Virus record (IMG/VR): IMGVR_UViG_3300020419_000923
Coordinates: 1-64,000 of that record
Length of the DNA: 64,000 nt
Strand: one strand, 5' to 3'
Source: a virus
The notes beneath the pieces were generated by a model. The model did no database searches. It saw only the letters and a list, made by a program, of their open reading frames with translations, and was not told the DNA's origin. Below are positions 22,151 to 31,081 of the stretch, piece after piece; within the stretch, counting starts at the first letter, position 1; the number at the start of each line of letters is the position of its first letter. A program made the translations under genes and the position numbers.

Positions 22151-22311
22151 TCTTCTTCCTTCTTACGCATAAATTTTATATCGCAGTAATTACACTTAAC
22201 ATAACCTTCTTCAGGAACAGCATAATATACCTTTGGATGGTCCATGTCTTCGCCCATACACCATGTGTTGTCTCCGTCAACATATTTTATTGTCTCAGGA
22301 TATTCATTCAT
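22147..22311 (-). CDS. CHCC zinc-finger protein, 54 aa
   Basis: A 54-residue frame with the order Cys-His-Cys-Cys: WCMGEDMDHPKVYY then VKCNYCDIKF. This resembles the zf-CHCC domain (NDUFS6-like zinc ribbons; HPxVYY ... CxYC). The start overlaps the upstream gene and the stop overlaps the downstream ATG, both as ATGA. Similar small zinc ribbons are common in Alphaproteobacteria, so acquisition from a host is possible. Function in the phage unknown. Confidence 0.65.
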   Translation of the reverse strand: MNEYPETIKYVDGDNTWCMGEDMDHPKVYYAVPEEGYVKCNYCDIKFMRKKEEE

Positions 22312-22568
22312 TTAGATTCCTTGAGTATGTAATAAGTTGTCCTTACCTTTTCAATTAGTTTTCTAAGAGTTACGTTTTTTTCGGATGTCATCATTATATC
22401 TTTCCACTCATCATAATCTATGATACCCATTGCTTCTGCTACTGCTTTTGGATCACCTCCTACTATCCAACGTTCGATCATGTTATGCGGAGGGTCACGA
22501 TACCGAGCATACGTTATACCATTAGCTCTTTCGTAAATAAGAGTCTGTCCTGGTATAAGTTTGGTCAT
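22308..22568 (-). CDS. conserved phage protein, 86 aa
   Basis: Segments GQTLIYERANGITYARYRDPP and RWIVGGDPKAVAEAMGI, then a charged C-terminal helix (LRKLIEKVRTTYYIL). I recall proteins of this pattern in T4-like marine phages but no function. ATGA overlap with both neighbours. Confidence 0.6.
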   Translation of the reverse strand: MTKLIPGQTLIYERANGITYARYRDPPHNMIERWIVGGDPKAVAEAMGIIDYDEWKDIMMTSEKNVTLRKLIEKVRTTYYILKESK

Positions 22569-22921
22569 CCATTCTTGACCTTTGTACCTACAGTACGTCT
22601 AACAATATCGTTATGGTTAAATTCAGCCCAATACAATTCAAAAGCAACTCCATCTTCGAGTCCTTCAAACTGATGTATTTTTCCGGGCTTCACCTGTGTA
22701 AAGTCTCCTGCTTTTAGTATAGTTTCATCCATTAAACCATCTTGATCGTCTTGCCAAACTCTAACAATCATCTTTCCGGATTCAACAAAGAATCCATTCC
22801 ATTTAAATTTATGTTCGTGTTCTGAACACTTGAAACCTTTTTTAAATTCTATTCTATGAAACTCAAGCACACCATTAGCATGAATAAGTTCTGTCTGTCC
22901 CCAAATTTTTCCAGCTTTCAT
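22565..22921 (-). CDS. cupin-domain protein, 118 aa
   Basis: A single small beta-barrel with the two cupin motifs: motif 1 HEHKFKWNGFFVESGKM (His/His/Glu-type metal site) and motif 2 PGKIHQFEGLED (second His). Such cupins act as sugar-nucleotide epimerases/isomerases or small-molecule sensors. It lies near kdsA/kdsB, so a sugar-related role is possible. Starts as TAATG against the upstream gene. Confidence 0.75.
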   Translation of the reverse strand: MKAGKIWGQTELIHANGVLEFHRIEFKKGFKCSEHEHKFKWNGFFVESGKMIVRVWQDDQDGLMDETILKAGDFTQVKPGKIHQFEGLEDGVAFELYWAEFNHNDIVRRTVGTKVKNG

Positions 22922-23427
22922 TAAAATAATTCTCCGTATTTTATAACTTCTGTTTGTCTAGTAATATCCTTGATAAAGAAAGCACACATCGGTTTATCTT
23001 TGTTTTCAACTGGTATACTTAAAAGTTGTGCGTTTCTTACTTTTGGAAAGTACCATTTAACATCATTGTAATAATTAATTACCTTTACAGGAGTAAAGTC
23101 AGGTTTGAAGCTGGTAAGCGGGTTAAAAATAAATGCTTCAAATCCTCTGTCTCCTATACTGGTCAATGGCAATATTTCTATATCGTTTCCGCTATCCGGA
23201 CATCCAACTGCTATATGCCAATCTATAGGCATTTGGACTTCGAAACCTCCTATGTCTAATACACAACTCGGTGAACTAAAAGATTCTAAAAATATTAATG
23301 GAACATAAAAGAAATCTGGATTGTTTGAATCTGAATTATCTAATATGCTAAATCTAATATCTTCTTCTATTTGATCTGGTAGTGTATTAAGGTCTAGAGG
23401 TTTATTTTCTAATGTAAGTATTTTCAT
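22921..23427 (-). CDS. conserved phage protein, 168 aa
   Basis: Beta-rich protein with segments YVPLIFLESF, PIDWHIAVGCPDSGNDIEILPLTS, GFEAFIFNPL and WYFPKVRNAQLLSIPV. I recognise the type as a conserved unknown next to uvsW in marine T4-like phages. It starts one base after the uvsW stop codon in the transcript. No catalytic motif is evident. Confidence 0.6.
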   Translation of the reverse strand: MKILTLENKPLDLNTLPDQIEEDIRFSILDNSDSNNPDFFYVPLIFLESFSSPSCVLDIGGFEVQMPIDWHIAVGCPDSGNDIEILPLTSIGDRGFEAFIFNPLTSFKPDFTPVKVINYYNDVKWYFPKVRNAQLLSIPVENKDKPMCAFFIKDITRQTEVIKYGELF

Positions 23428-23428
23428 T

Positions 23429-24886
23429 CTAGTTCCATTCTACTTTTTCTATTGTAAATGGGTATTGGGCTTCCTTATAAAACTTTTTTCGTTGAGTAAG
23501 GTGCCGCTTCGCGAACTTACATGTTGAAGTAAGATCCCATATCTGTACGAAGTCTTTGTCTTTCGCCTTTCTTACGCCTCTGCCTATTGATTGTATTACC
23601 CTTACAAAAGACTTGCCAGGCTCAATAAGGACGAGATTAAAAATGCGAGGAATATTAATTCCCACCGCCGCAACTCCATAGGTTGCGATAACCACATGGT
23701 TAGTACCTTCATTGATTTCATCGTATGCTTCTTTCCTGTCTTTAAGTTTAACATCACCTTTTACAAACTGTGATCCTGGTATTGCTTGTTGTAATTTTTC
23801 TCCTGCTGATATTCTATCTACTAGTATTAATGTGTTGCCTGATGCTTTAATTTTGTTTAATAATTTGCCTAAGTAATCTACTCTTGGATCATTAGTCACA
23901 AGATATTTTAATTCTTCTTGGTAGTTTGAATGTACAGGAGTATCAATTAGTTGAACTATGTTTACATGACACTGACTTAATACACCTTTATCCTGTAATT
24001 CTTTAGCACTTATTTGTCCTATCACAGGACCAATTCCAGCATGTATAGCCTCAAACTCAAACTTTTCTTTTGGTATTGTACCTGTAAGTCCCCAACGTAT
24101 TGGAGCATTACGTAAGTTAAGTGTTAATAACTTTTTCAAAACTTCTGCTTTTGCTTGGTGTACTTCGTCAACGATTATTGTTGAAACACCTTCTAAGAAT
24201 TCAGCAAGACTCAATACAGCATCTCCGTACTTGCTTTTTTTGTCTAATATATTTAAACTTTGCCAAGTACAAATTGTATGAGTCTTACCTAGTTCTTTCC
24301 TATCACCAAAATACACACCTACATCAAGCCCACAGTTTACATAATCTTCCTCTGTTTGTGTGACCAAACTCTTATTGGGAACAATTACCAGGCTACGCCC
24401 GTATGTTTCTGTAAGCCTGCTCAATGTCGCAGTTATGATAGTTTTTCCTGCTCCGGTAGCAACTTCCTGTAATGATTGTGGATTTTCTAAGAAGTTATTG
24501 ATTACCTCGACTTGATAATCACGCAACCGAATTGTTTCGCCTTCAGCAGGATGTCCTTTGGGCCACGTTTTATCTCCCCAAAAGTCTTCTGTAATTGTTT
24601 GAAAATTTAAATCGACCTTTTGTCTTTGGTCGTCAATCTCGTCTATTTGTATTCCGCACTTATGAAGTACAGTATTTATTGTGTCCAAATGATTAACATA
24701 TCCTGAACCGCCAAGACCAAAGAATCCTACTTTGCCGTCCCACCGTCCTAGTTTATACTGTGGCATATAACGAGCATATGGCACTTCAAACTTAAGACTG
24801 TTGCTGATCTTTCTACGTACATCAACCGGTAGTCCTTCTATCTTAATATTTACTTCGTCTTGTATAACTAACCTACAACTAGGCAT
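23429..24886 (-). CDS. uvsW: ATP-dependent recombination helicase UvsW
   Basis: SF2 helicase that branch-migrates recombination intermediates, unwinds R-loops and helps switch from origin- to recombination-dependent replication. A T4 UvsW-like N-terminal DNA-binding domain (1-105) precedes RDYQ, Walker A EVATGAGKT (about 141-149), DEVH box (about 245), LTGT motif III and QSIGRGVR motif VI. 485 aa versus 503 in T4. It overlaps the upstream 414-aa gene by 8 nt. Confidence 0.93.
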   Translation of the reverse strand: MPSCRLVIQDEVNIKIEGLPVDVRRKISNSLKFEVPYARYMPQYKLGRWDGKVGFFGLGGSGYVNHLDTINTVLHKCGIQIDEIDDQRQKVDLNFQTITEDFWGDKTWPKGHPAEGETIRLRDYQVEVINNFLENPQSLQEVATGAGKTIITATLSRLTETYGRSLVIVPNKSLVTQTEEDYVNCGLDVGVYFGDRKELGKTHTICTWQSLNILDKKSKYGDAVLSLAEFLEGVSTIIVDEVHQAKAEVLKKLLTLNLRNAPIRWGLTGTIPKEKFEFEAIHAGIGPVIGQISAKELQDKGVLSQCHVNIVQLIDTPVHSNYQEELKYLVTNDPRVDYLGKLLNKIKASGNTLILVDRISAGEKLQQAIPGSQFVKGDVKLKDRKEAYDEINEGTNHVVIATYGVAAVGINIPRIFNLVLIEPGKSFVRVIQSIGRGVRKAKDKDFVQIWDLTSTCKFAKRHLTQRKKFYKEAQYPFTIEKVEWN

Positions 24887-26123
24887 TTATTACTTTCCTT
24901 AATCTCTTGTTCCAGTAAACTGACGAGCTGTCATCTTCATAAACTATTTGAAGATCAAACTGTTGAATATAGTTTGTTACATTGTTAAAGTTAAGACTCT
25001 TACCTCCAAAACTTATAATAGCTCTAGGAGAAAATCCTTTCTGTAACAAAGGCTTAGGCAGTTTACTATTATTAATATACACTATTTGGCTGTATTTGTC
25101 AACCGGATTATTTAAACCTTTTTCGCTTACCATTAAATTGAAAGGATCTCTTTCGTCTGTATTTGGTTTTCTAAAACATACACTTATCTTGTCATTACTA
25201 ATAATATTCCTAAAATGGTTATAACAAACTGTAAGTTCATCTAGTGCGTTCTTTTCATTTAAAACTATCAATAACGGAAATCTTTTTAGTTCTACAAGCG
25301 ATTGTATCAATTGATCAATCGTGTGTGTCTTTGATTGTAACACTATTGTTGGGTCTTTACGTTGTATTATCTTATTTGTCAATACAGATAACTTGGCATA
25401 GCTTTGTGATATTTTTGCCATATCAAAATATTTTAATCCAAAAAGTTCTCTACGATCATAATATAAAGGAAGGGTATCTTCATTACATTCGCCTATTTCA
25501 GAAAGTAAAATATCTTTTACTGTATCCGGAATATTTTTAATCTTATAATCATAGATGCCTGGAACGTATTTTTCTTTTGAAGATTCAAATAATATACATC
25601 TTTCATATATATCTTTTATGTTTTTATCTACTTCAAACTTATATTCAAACTTGTGTGCTATCTCAACCAACTTAACCAAGGTTTGGGGAGAATAAGAAAA
25701 TTTGTGAATGTTATCTCCGTAACTATGACTTATAGGATCAACTCGTCTTACTTCTTCTATCCTGTCTATAATCTTTCTATTAAACGGAAATCTAATCACT
25801 AATTTTTCTTCTTCGTCAAACTTTAAAAAATGTGATCTGTCTATTTCTCTTAAAGGATACATTAACTTGTCTTTGTAATGATCAATATTAATACCTTTGT
25901 TTAAAAATTGATCTCTATAATTTTCAAGTTTTGTTATCACAAGGTTATACTGTCTATCAGTCAATGGTATTCCTTTTGACAGTTGCTTGGCAATACTTTT
26001 TAGTATCTTAGCATCACTATCTAAAAGTTTATATCCGTGATCTATTATCTTTAGGTTAATCGGTCTAGGAATAGTTATTCCTGTAAGAAGCGATATTAAA
26101 CCTTCACAATTTTCCTGTATCAT
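24879..26123 (-). CDS. conserved phage protein, 414 aa, unknown
   Basis: Large unrecognised protein transcribed with uvsW. The N-terminal region (SIAKQLSKGIPLTDRQYNLV) resembles the small DNA-contact segment of some phage replication proteins. The middle and C-terminal parts alternate strands and helices in a way that suggests a degenerate RecA-like fold (LIVLNEK, QIVYINNSKLPK, RAIISFGGKSLNF), but no P-loop or DExx box is present. It may be a catalytically dead helicase-like partner of UvsW. Own consensus promoter with six bases between -10 and ATG. Confidence 0.6.
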   Translation of the reverse strand: MIQENCEGLISLLTGITIPRPINLKIIDHGYKLLDSDAKILKSIAKQLSKGIPLTDRQYNLVITKLENYRDQFLNKGINIDHYKDKLMYPLREIDRSHFLKFDEEEKLVIRFPFNRKIIDRIEEVRRVDPISHSYGDNIHKFSYSPQTLVKLVEIAHKFEYKFEVDKNIKDIYERCILFESSKEKYVPGIYDYKIKNIPDTVKDILLSEIGECNEDTLPLYYDRRELFGLKYFDMAKISQSYAKLSVLTNKIIQRKDPTIVLQSKTHTIDQLIQSLVELKRFPLLIVLNEKNALDELTVCYNHFRNIISNDKISVCFRKPNTDERDPFNLMVSEKGLNNPVDKYSQIVYINNSKLPKPLLQKGFSPRAIISFGGKSLNFNNVTNYIQQFDLQIVYEDDSSSVYWNKRLRKVINA

Positions 26124-26129
26124 AAATGT

Positions 26130-26158
26130 ATTATAGTTGATTATAGACTAGATGTCAA
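26130..26158 (-). promoter_or_regulatory. consensus sigma70-type promoter
   Basis: On the minus strand, TTGACA (26158-26153), a 17-nt spacer and TATAAT (26135-26130). The six bases ACATTT then lead straight to the ATG at 26123. It lies inside the 3' end of the first glycan gene. Confidence 0.85.
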
Positions 26159-26992
26159 GCGTTTTAAAGGAAGTCCTTGCTCAATTTCTTCTAAGGTCCA
26201 TTCGGTATAGGCAAGATCATTTAGCCATTGTGTTCTGTCTGGCATCAAAGGAGCATTAATTCCTGCTAGATTTGTATTGCCAACATCAAAGGCTAAACTG
26301 TCAGGACCAACAAACACAGGTATTCCTTGTATCACTGCTTGTGTTGCTGGGTTACTAGACCAGTTAACAACCGCGTATGCCTTGATTGGATCAAAGTCGA
26401 AGTCATCGTATGTGTTAGGTATTTGTGTAGGTGACTGTAGTTCTACATTTTTAAATTCATGTTGAATGCCCGGAATAGGACTTCTAGGGTGAGGTCTAAC
26501 AATTATTTTTCTATTTGTATGTTGTCTAATAAGTTTTATCGAATCGTACACCCAAGTTTGTACGGTTTTTTGATTGCGCCACTGATGACTATGAGCATGT
26601 TGACAAGCAATGATAATATCACCATATTCGTTATTTAATTGCCAGTGTTTTAATTTTAAACCTAATTTATTAACTCTTGAATCGTCATTGTTCATTGGAC
26701 CAAAGTTGGCTTCTCTATTAATGCCATTCAATCCTACTTTCCAAGTAGTACCTCTTTGAATTCCACCAACTTCTAGAACTATTACAGGTCTTCCTTGTGC
26801 TTTTGCTCTTTCCCATACAGCTTTGTTCTCAGCCATTCTACCATACCATAAAACGCTCCAAATAACATCGATATCACAATCCATATCGTTGTAGCCCACA
26901 GTATGACCATGAGAAAGAACACTAGTAGCAAAGGCAGTAAAAATAGGTTTAGAATTAAGTGCACCGTTATTTGTCCATAAGCTAAATTTCAT
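26141..26992 (-). CDS. KpsC/KpsS-like glycosyltransferase, copy 1
   Basis: 283 aa. The C-terminal half has the hallmark arrangement of capsule-synthesis Kdo transferase-like proteins: IIVRPHPRSP, then VVNWSSNPATQAVIQGIPVFVGPDSLAFDVGNTNLAGI, then a closing R..WL..LAYTEWTLEEI segment. KpsC and KpsS use CMP-Kdo, which this phage could make with kdsA/kdsB. Three further relatives lie in this cluster. Last gene of the glycan operon, overlapping the upstream gene by 11 nt. Exact activity is inferred. Confidence 0.7.
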   Translation of the reverse strand: MKFSLWTNNGALNSKPIFTAFATSVLSHGHTVGYNDMDCDIDVIWSVLWYGRMAENKAVWERAKAQGRPVIVLEVGGIQRGTTWKVGLNGINREANFGPMNNDDSRVNKLGLKLKHWQLNNEYGDIIIACQHAHSHQWRNQKTVQTWVYDSIKLIRQHTNRKIIVRPHPRSPIPGIQHEFKNVELQSPTQIPNTYDDFDFDPIKAYAVVNWSSNPATQAVIQGIPVFVGPDSLAFDVGNTNLAGINAPLMPDRTQWLNDLAYTEWTLEEIEQGLPLKRLTSSL

Positions 26993-27833
26993 TCCAGTAT
27001 GCTTCTGTCCTATCTATCATTAGATCTTTTTTTAAACTTTTCTTTGTATTTTTTCTATTGCCCTTCATGTGGTCAATCCATTTACCTAATTCACTATTGA
27101 TAAGTGGATGTCCACCACCGCCTGTTTTAGCAGTTGTAATATACATTTCAGCACTATAATCTAAAACTTGTGGATAGTAATCACGCATTGCGTTAAGTAT
27201 GTTTCCAAATACAAAACTATCATGCCATTCTTCTAATTTAAAAATACCATTCTCGGCATCTTCATATACACGTTCAAATTCATTAATAAAATCTTGACAA
27301 ATGATATCTTTCATGTTTAATCCGTAAAATCCACACTCAGGCCATGTCTGTGATCCTTTACCTCTACCTACATAGGTTATCCATTTATTATTAGGTAACA
27401 GCTTCATAAAATCTTCATATGTCCAGTTGCTATGTACAAATGTATCAGCATCCATCCATACTACCCATTTGTCTTTGTGTTTAGCACAAGCATCATATAC
27501 AGCATAAGTTTTGTTAGCAAATCTAATAGCGTCCCATTTAAATTTTTTATGCCAGTCTCTTGGTCTTCTTGCTTTTATCTCGTCAGGTGGGATTCCATTT
27601 GCTCTAGGATCATCTTTCCATTTTGATTTAAAAGCGTTTAGTTTAGGTAGCTCTTGTTTCGCATCATATATAATAATTTGCTCTGGAGCTGGATTAATAG
27701 GAGCACAATCTTCAGCATATACAAGTAGCTTTATTTTGTTGTCTACTTTATCAGCGAAAGAATTCAAAAATCTCTGCCCATATAAATCTAAACCTTCCTT
27801 ATGAAAGGTTGTTAATACTACTGCTTCGCCCAT
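26982..27833 (-). CDS. GT-A type glycosyltransferase
   Basis: 283 aa. A DxD metal/nucleotide-sugar motif sits in VVWMDADTFVHS; an N-terminal VVLTTFHKEGLDLYGQRF strand-helix opens the Rossmann-like domain, and WHDSFVFGNIL supplies a likely acceptor-site acidic residue. ATG 27833 is preferred, with GGAGG upstream; an ATG seven codons earlier is also open. Donor and acceptor unknown. Confidence 0.75.
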   Translation of the reverse strand: MGEAVVLTTFHKEGLDLYGQRFLNSFADKVDNKIKLLVYAEDCAPINPAPEQIIIYDAKQELPKLNAFKSKWKDDPRANGIPPDEIKARRPRDWHKKFKWDAIRFANKTYAVYDACAKHKDKWVVWMDADTFVHSNWTYEDFMKLLPNNKWITYVGRGKGSQTWPECGFYGLNMKDIICQDFINEFERVYEDAENGIFKLEEWHDSFVFGNILNAMRDYYPQVLDYSAEMYITTAKTGGGGHPLINSELGKWIDHMKGNRKNTKKSLKKDLMIDRTEAYWNEI

Positions 27834-28759
27834 TGTCTCATATGCCTCCAACATTCACCTGATCTAACTTCATCTAATCTCCAATGGCTCATAGCTACTC
27901 TTCTAAGCCACGTTTCTCTATCAAATTCATAATTAGGTTTTTCTATCTCTGACAGATTTGTATTTGCTACTTCTTTGGCTTGACTTCTACTAGGATCTAA
28001 TAAGAATATAGGAACCCCTTCTATTGCTGATACTACACCCGGACTGCTATTATGACTTATTACACAGTAAGCATCATGAAGCTCTTTTAGTAAACTTATT
28101 GTAGGCGAACTAAATCTTACTTTATGTCCTATAGCTTGTAACTGCATCATATGTTTGGCTAGTTTTTTATCTCCAGGATGAAACCTAACCATAATTGGTC
28201 GATCTGTTAAATTTTTAAGTTTCATTAATAGCAAGTGTAACCATTCTATGACCGATTGTCCATTCATGCTCCAACCACCGTCTCTCTGGCATGTGATTAA
28301 TATATAGTCTCCGTGCTTCTTCCAAGGCTTTATAGATAAACCAAGTATGTCTCTCATCCTTGCCCACCTTTGTGGATCAACTTTAGAATCACAGTACTCT
28401 CCTGTGTTAGGAAAAATACCATCGTAACTATATCTTAAATATGTTTGCTTATTCCCAGGATCATATTGTAAAAATAAATTAGCATCAGCAATTATAGTTC
28501 TACCGCCAATTGCTTTTTGTTTATCTAACACATCACGTCTTAAATTTAAATGAGGCACATGTTTGCTACCAGGATGTACATACCCTTGTAGTATAGCTAC
28601 ATCAGCAGGTTCATGTTGATAAGAATTAATTAACATTGACTTATCACCCGACTTGTTAACGCCTTCAACAAAATATTCTAGTAGTTTAGGCTTTTCTGGA
28701 TTTTTATTTCCTGGAGGAATTGCTTTCAAGTAAGCACAAACTCTTAACTTATCTGTCAT
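27818..28759 (-). CDS. KpsC/KpsS-like glycosyltransferase, copy 2
   Basis: 313 aa. Motifs: ILITCQRDGGWSMNG (loop seen in this GT-B type), PIMVRFHPGDKK, CVISHNSSPGVVSAIEGVPIFLLDPSRSQAKEVANTNLSEI and WLRRVAMSHWRLDEVRSG. The C-terminal order matches copies 1, 3 and 4. Probably a Kdo- or related sugar transferase acting in the cytoplasm or at the inner membrane. Overlaps both neighbours. Confidence 0.72.
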   Translation of the reverse strand: MTDKLRVCAYLKAIPPGNKNPEKPKLLEYFVEGVNKSGDKSMLINSYQHEPADVAILQGYVHPGSKHVPHLNLRRDVLDKQKAIGGRTIIADANLFLQYDPGNKQTYLRYSYDGIFPNTGEYCDSKVDPQRWARMRDILGLSIKPWKKHGDYILITCQRDGGWSMNGQSVIEWLHLLLMKLKNLTDRPIMVRFHPGDKKLAKHMMQLQAIGHKVRFSSPTISLLKELHDAYCVISHNSSPGVVSAIEGVPIFLLDPSRSQAKEVANTNLSEIEKPNYEFDRETWLRRVAMSHWRLDEVRSGECWRHMRQWAKQ

Positions 28760-29618
28760 ATAATTTAAACTCCTCTATCATTCTAAGAGCTTGGCCTGAT
28801 GAAAACTCTACTAAATTAAATTGGCAATAAGAAAGATATGCTAGTAAGTTTAAAAATTTATCTGGATCTGGATACATAGGATTTTCTATTTTAGATAAGT
28901 CTTTGTTAGCTACGCTTTCTACACAGCAAGGAGCCATTGTAAAAGCAGGAATTCCATAATGTATTGCTTCTAATGCCGCCATACTTTGATAAGTTACAAC
29001 ACTATGTATTTTTTCTCTTTGGCATTGAGAAGCAACACTACCAGTCTTAATTCTATCTGGACGTAACCCCTTATCTCGAATTACTATAGGTCTATCAGTA
29101 TATTTTTTTAATTCTGTAATAGTATTAGTTACCCAATCATCTCTTTTTATATTGTAAAAGGCACATGGCTTTTCTGAAGGCGTCACTAATAGTATAGCGC
29201 CGTCCTGTTGGCTTTTTTGTTTTTGTCCTGTGTAGTACATATAGGGAGCTAGTCTACATAACTCTGTAAATCTATCTATTGGCCATTTAGTTTCTGTACC
29301 CATAAACAATGGAACTTTTGTATGTTGTATATTATTTTTTACAACCCTGTACCAACGTTTTTTCTTATCTAGGTTACCCATGTATCCATTATCTATATAA
29401 TAGAAAGGCCTACCAGTGTCCCAACACTTCCATATTTCTTTACGTTTAGTCATGCTTCTAAAAGATACAGGAATTTCAATAGGCCATGGACTTTCGTCAA
29501 TTTTACTAGAAATTTGTTTTCTATCTATGACTAAAGCATTTGTCCCATTGCGCCAATGTTTAAGGATCTCGTCTGATCCGTCGATCATTAACATAGTTGG
29601 AGGTACAGCATCATTCAT
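28749..29618 (-). CDS. KpsC/KpsS-like glycosyltransferase, copy 3
   Basis: 289 aa. Contains FYYIDNGYMGNL followed by YRVVKNNIQHT, a segment shared with copy 4, then PIVIRDKG, SVVTYQSMAALEAIHYGIPAFTMAP and the ANKDLSKIE...LAYLSYCQFNLVEFSSG ending. ATG 29618 is chosen because GGAG lies six bases upstream; an ATG four codons before is weaker. It overlaps the adjoining genes by a few bases. Confidence 0.72.
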   Translation of the reverse strand: MNDAVPPTMLMIDGSDEILKHWRNGTNALVIDRKQISSKIDESPWPIEIPVSFRSMTKRKEIWKCWDTGRPFYYIDNGYMGNLDKKKRWYRVVKNNIQHTKVPLFMGTETKWPIDRFTELCRLAPYMYYTGQKQKSQQDGAILLVTPSEKPCAFYNIKRDDWVTNTITELKKYTDRPIVIRDKGLRPDRIKTGSVASQCQREKIHSVVTYQSMAALEAIHYGIPAFTMAPCCVESVANKDLSKIENPMYPDPDKFLNLLAYLSYCQFNLVEFSSGQALRMIEEFKLYDR

Positions 29619-30297
29619 CTTTTGCTCCATGCATCATATTGTGTAATTCATTTTTCCATAACTGATGATACTCACAGTATCTATAATTTTCAAACCAAGG
29701 ACCACCTTCTGTATAATGTATCAATTTTGGTTTTTCTATATCGCTGTATACTCCCATCAAATAATTCCATGTATGATTAAGGCTACCAATTTCTTCATCT
29801 TTTAACCAACTAAATCTATGTAGGTATGCTCCTGTAATTTCAGGATTGTTAACAAAATCTTTTGTTACTGTCTTATTACTCGGGTGTCCACAATTCCATA
29901 GTACCATGCTTGACCAATTCTTTCTTGGATAGATTGTTTGTTTTTGCCCGTCCATCTTTGTACTCTCAGTTACTTTGTAATCATGCTGTACGCACATTAC
30001 TGCGTATTGATCATCTGCTTGATCAAACAGTTCTTTTATGTCTGTGGTAAGAATCATGTCACTGTCCATGAACACAGCCCAGCCCTCATAATTAGTAAGT
30101 TCCGGTATTAAAAATCTTGTAAAAGTAAATTCCGTTGATGCTAGTTTATCAATTGGTCGTGTATACCATCCTGTATCTCTTAGCTCTTGTTGTCTAAGTG
30201 GACGCACATCAATGTCCTTGTTTCTAGCAATAATGCTGTGCTTACATACTTGGTATGCTATATCTTCTCTTGTATCGTAACCTACAAATACTTTCAT
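29611..30297 (-). CDS. glycosyltransferase, GT8-like
   Basis: 228 aa. MKVFVGYDTREDIAYQV opens a GT-A domain; the metal-binding DxD is in AVFMDSDMILT (about residues 87-97), and KLIHYTEGGPWF is the usual C-terminal metal His region of GT8 proteins. ATG 30297 overlaps the upstream stop as TAATG. Likely UDP-sugar dependent. Confidence 0.8.
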   Translation of the reverse strand: MKVFVGYDTREDIAYQVCKHSIIARNKDIDVRPLRQQELRDTGWYTRPIDKLASTEFTFTRFLIPELTNYEGWAVFMDSDMILTTDIKELFDQADDQYAVMCVQHDYKVTESTKMDGQKQTIYPRKNWSSMVLWNCGHPSNKTVTKDFVNNPEITGAYLHRFSWLKDEEIGSLNHTWNYLMGVYSDIEKPKLIHYTEGGPWFENYRYCEYHQLWKNELHNMMHGAKDE

Positions 30298-31061
30298 TAG
30301 TCCCTTCTTTCTATGTCTTCTTCTATACATTCACCCCATTGTACTTCAAGTACATGGGCATCTTCCTTGCCAATGTTTGATGCTTTATGCCAAACTTCTT
30401 TGCCTATTTGATAAGCTATACTATTAGGTTTAAGGTAAACCTCAGTCTTTCTATCTTGCCACTCGGTTACCATACATACTGATCCTTCAAGCACAGTCCA
30501 TACTTCACTGCGTTTGAAATGCTTTTGATCACTCAAACATTTACCAGGATATATTACAAGTTCTTTTACCTTATATCCTTTTGACGGCTTGTCATCTAAC
30601 ACTCTCCAATAACCCCAGTCTCTATTTGTTTTTTGTGTTTTCCATTCGTCTAATATCCAACTAGAAGAATTTAATTTGTTTTCTCCACCTACTCCGTACA
30701 CGAATTTTATTTGATTACTATAAATCATTTCTTCTGGTACAACACCTTTTTTTCTATCGCCGCCATTAGCAAAAATAATATCGTGTCCACTACCGCTAGT
30801 ACACATCAACTTAAAAATAGCATGATTAGCTGTATCGTCATCATCCTCAAAAGAAATTACATCATCTACCATTTCAAGAGATTGTATAATTTTAAGTCTT
30901 TCTTGGAATGGTAAAAAGGGTCTACCTTTTTTTCTAGTTAGCCAATCATCTGAATTGATTCCTACAACCAAAATATCTCCAAGTTTCTTTGCTTCAGTAA
31001 AATACTCAATGTGGCCTGAATGAACAGGATCGAAACCTCCAGTTACCAAAACTACTTTCAT
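30297..31061 (-). CDS. nucleotidyltransferase-cupin fusion
   Basis: 254 aa in two domains. Residues 1-135 form a cytidylyltransferase-type Rossmann domain with GGFDPVHSGHIEYF (HxGH) and a conserved NSDDWLTRKKG-like segment. Residues 150-254 form a cupin similar to type II mannose-6-phosphate isomerases: VKELVIYPGKCLSDQKHFKRSEVWTVL, EGS, then EVWHKASN. The first domain probably activates a sugar or polyol phosphate as a CDP or ADP derivative; the cupin may isomerise or sense the sugar. A fused pair is unusual. First gene of this segment with a short 20-nt gap upstream. Confidence 0.78.
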   Translation of the reverse strand: MKVVLVTGGFDPVHSGHIEYFTEAKKLGDILVVGINSDDWLTRKKGRPFLPFQERLKIIQSLEMVDDVISFEDDDDTANHAIFKLMCTSGSGHDIIFANGGDRKKGVVPEEMIYSNQIKFVYGVGGENKLNSSSWILDEWKTQKTNRDWGYWRVLDDKPSKGYKVKELVIYPGKCLSDQKHFKRSEVWTVLEGSVCMVTEWQDRKTEVYLKPNSIAYQIGKEVWHKASNIGKEDAHVLEVQWGECIEEDIERRD

Positions 31062-31081
31062 AACTATACTTATTTTTCCTT

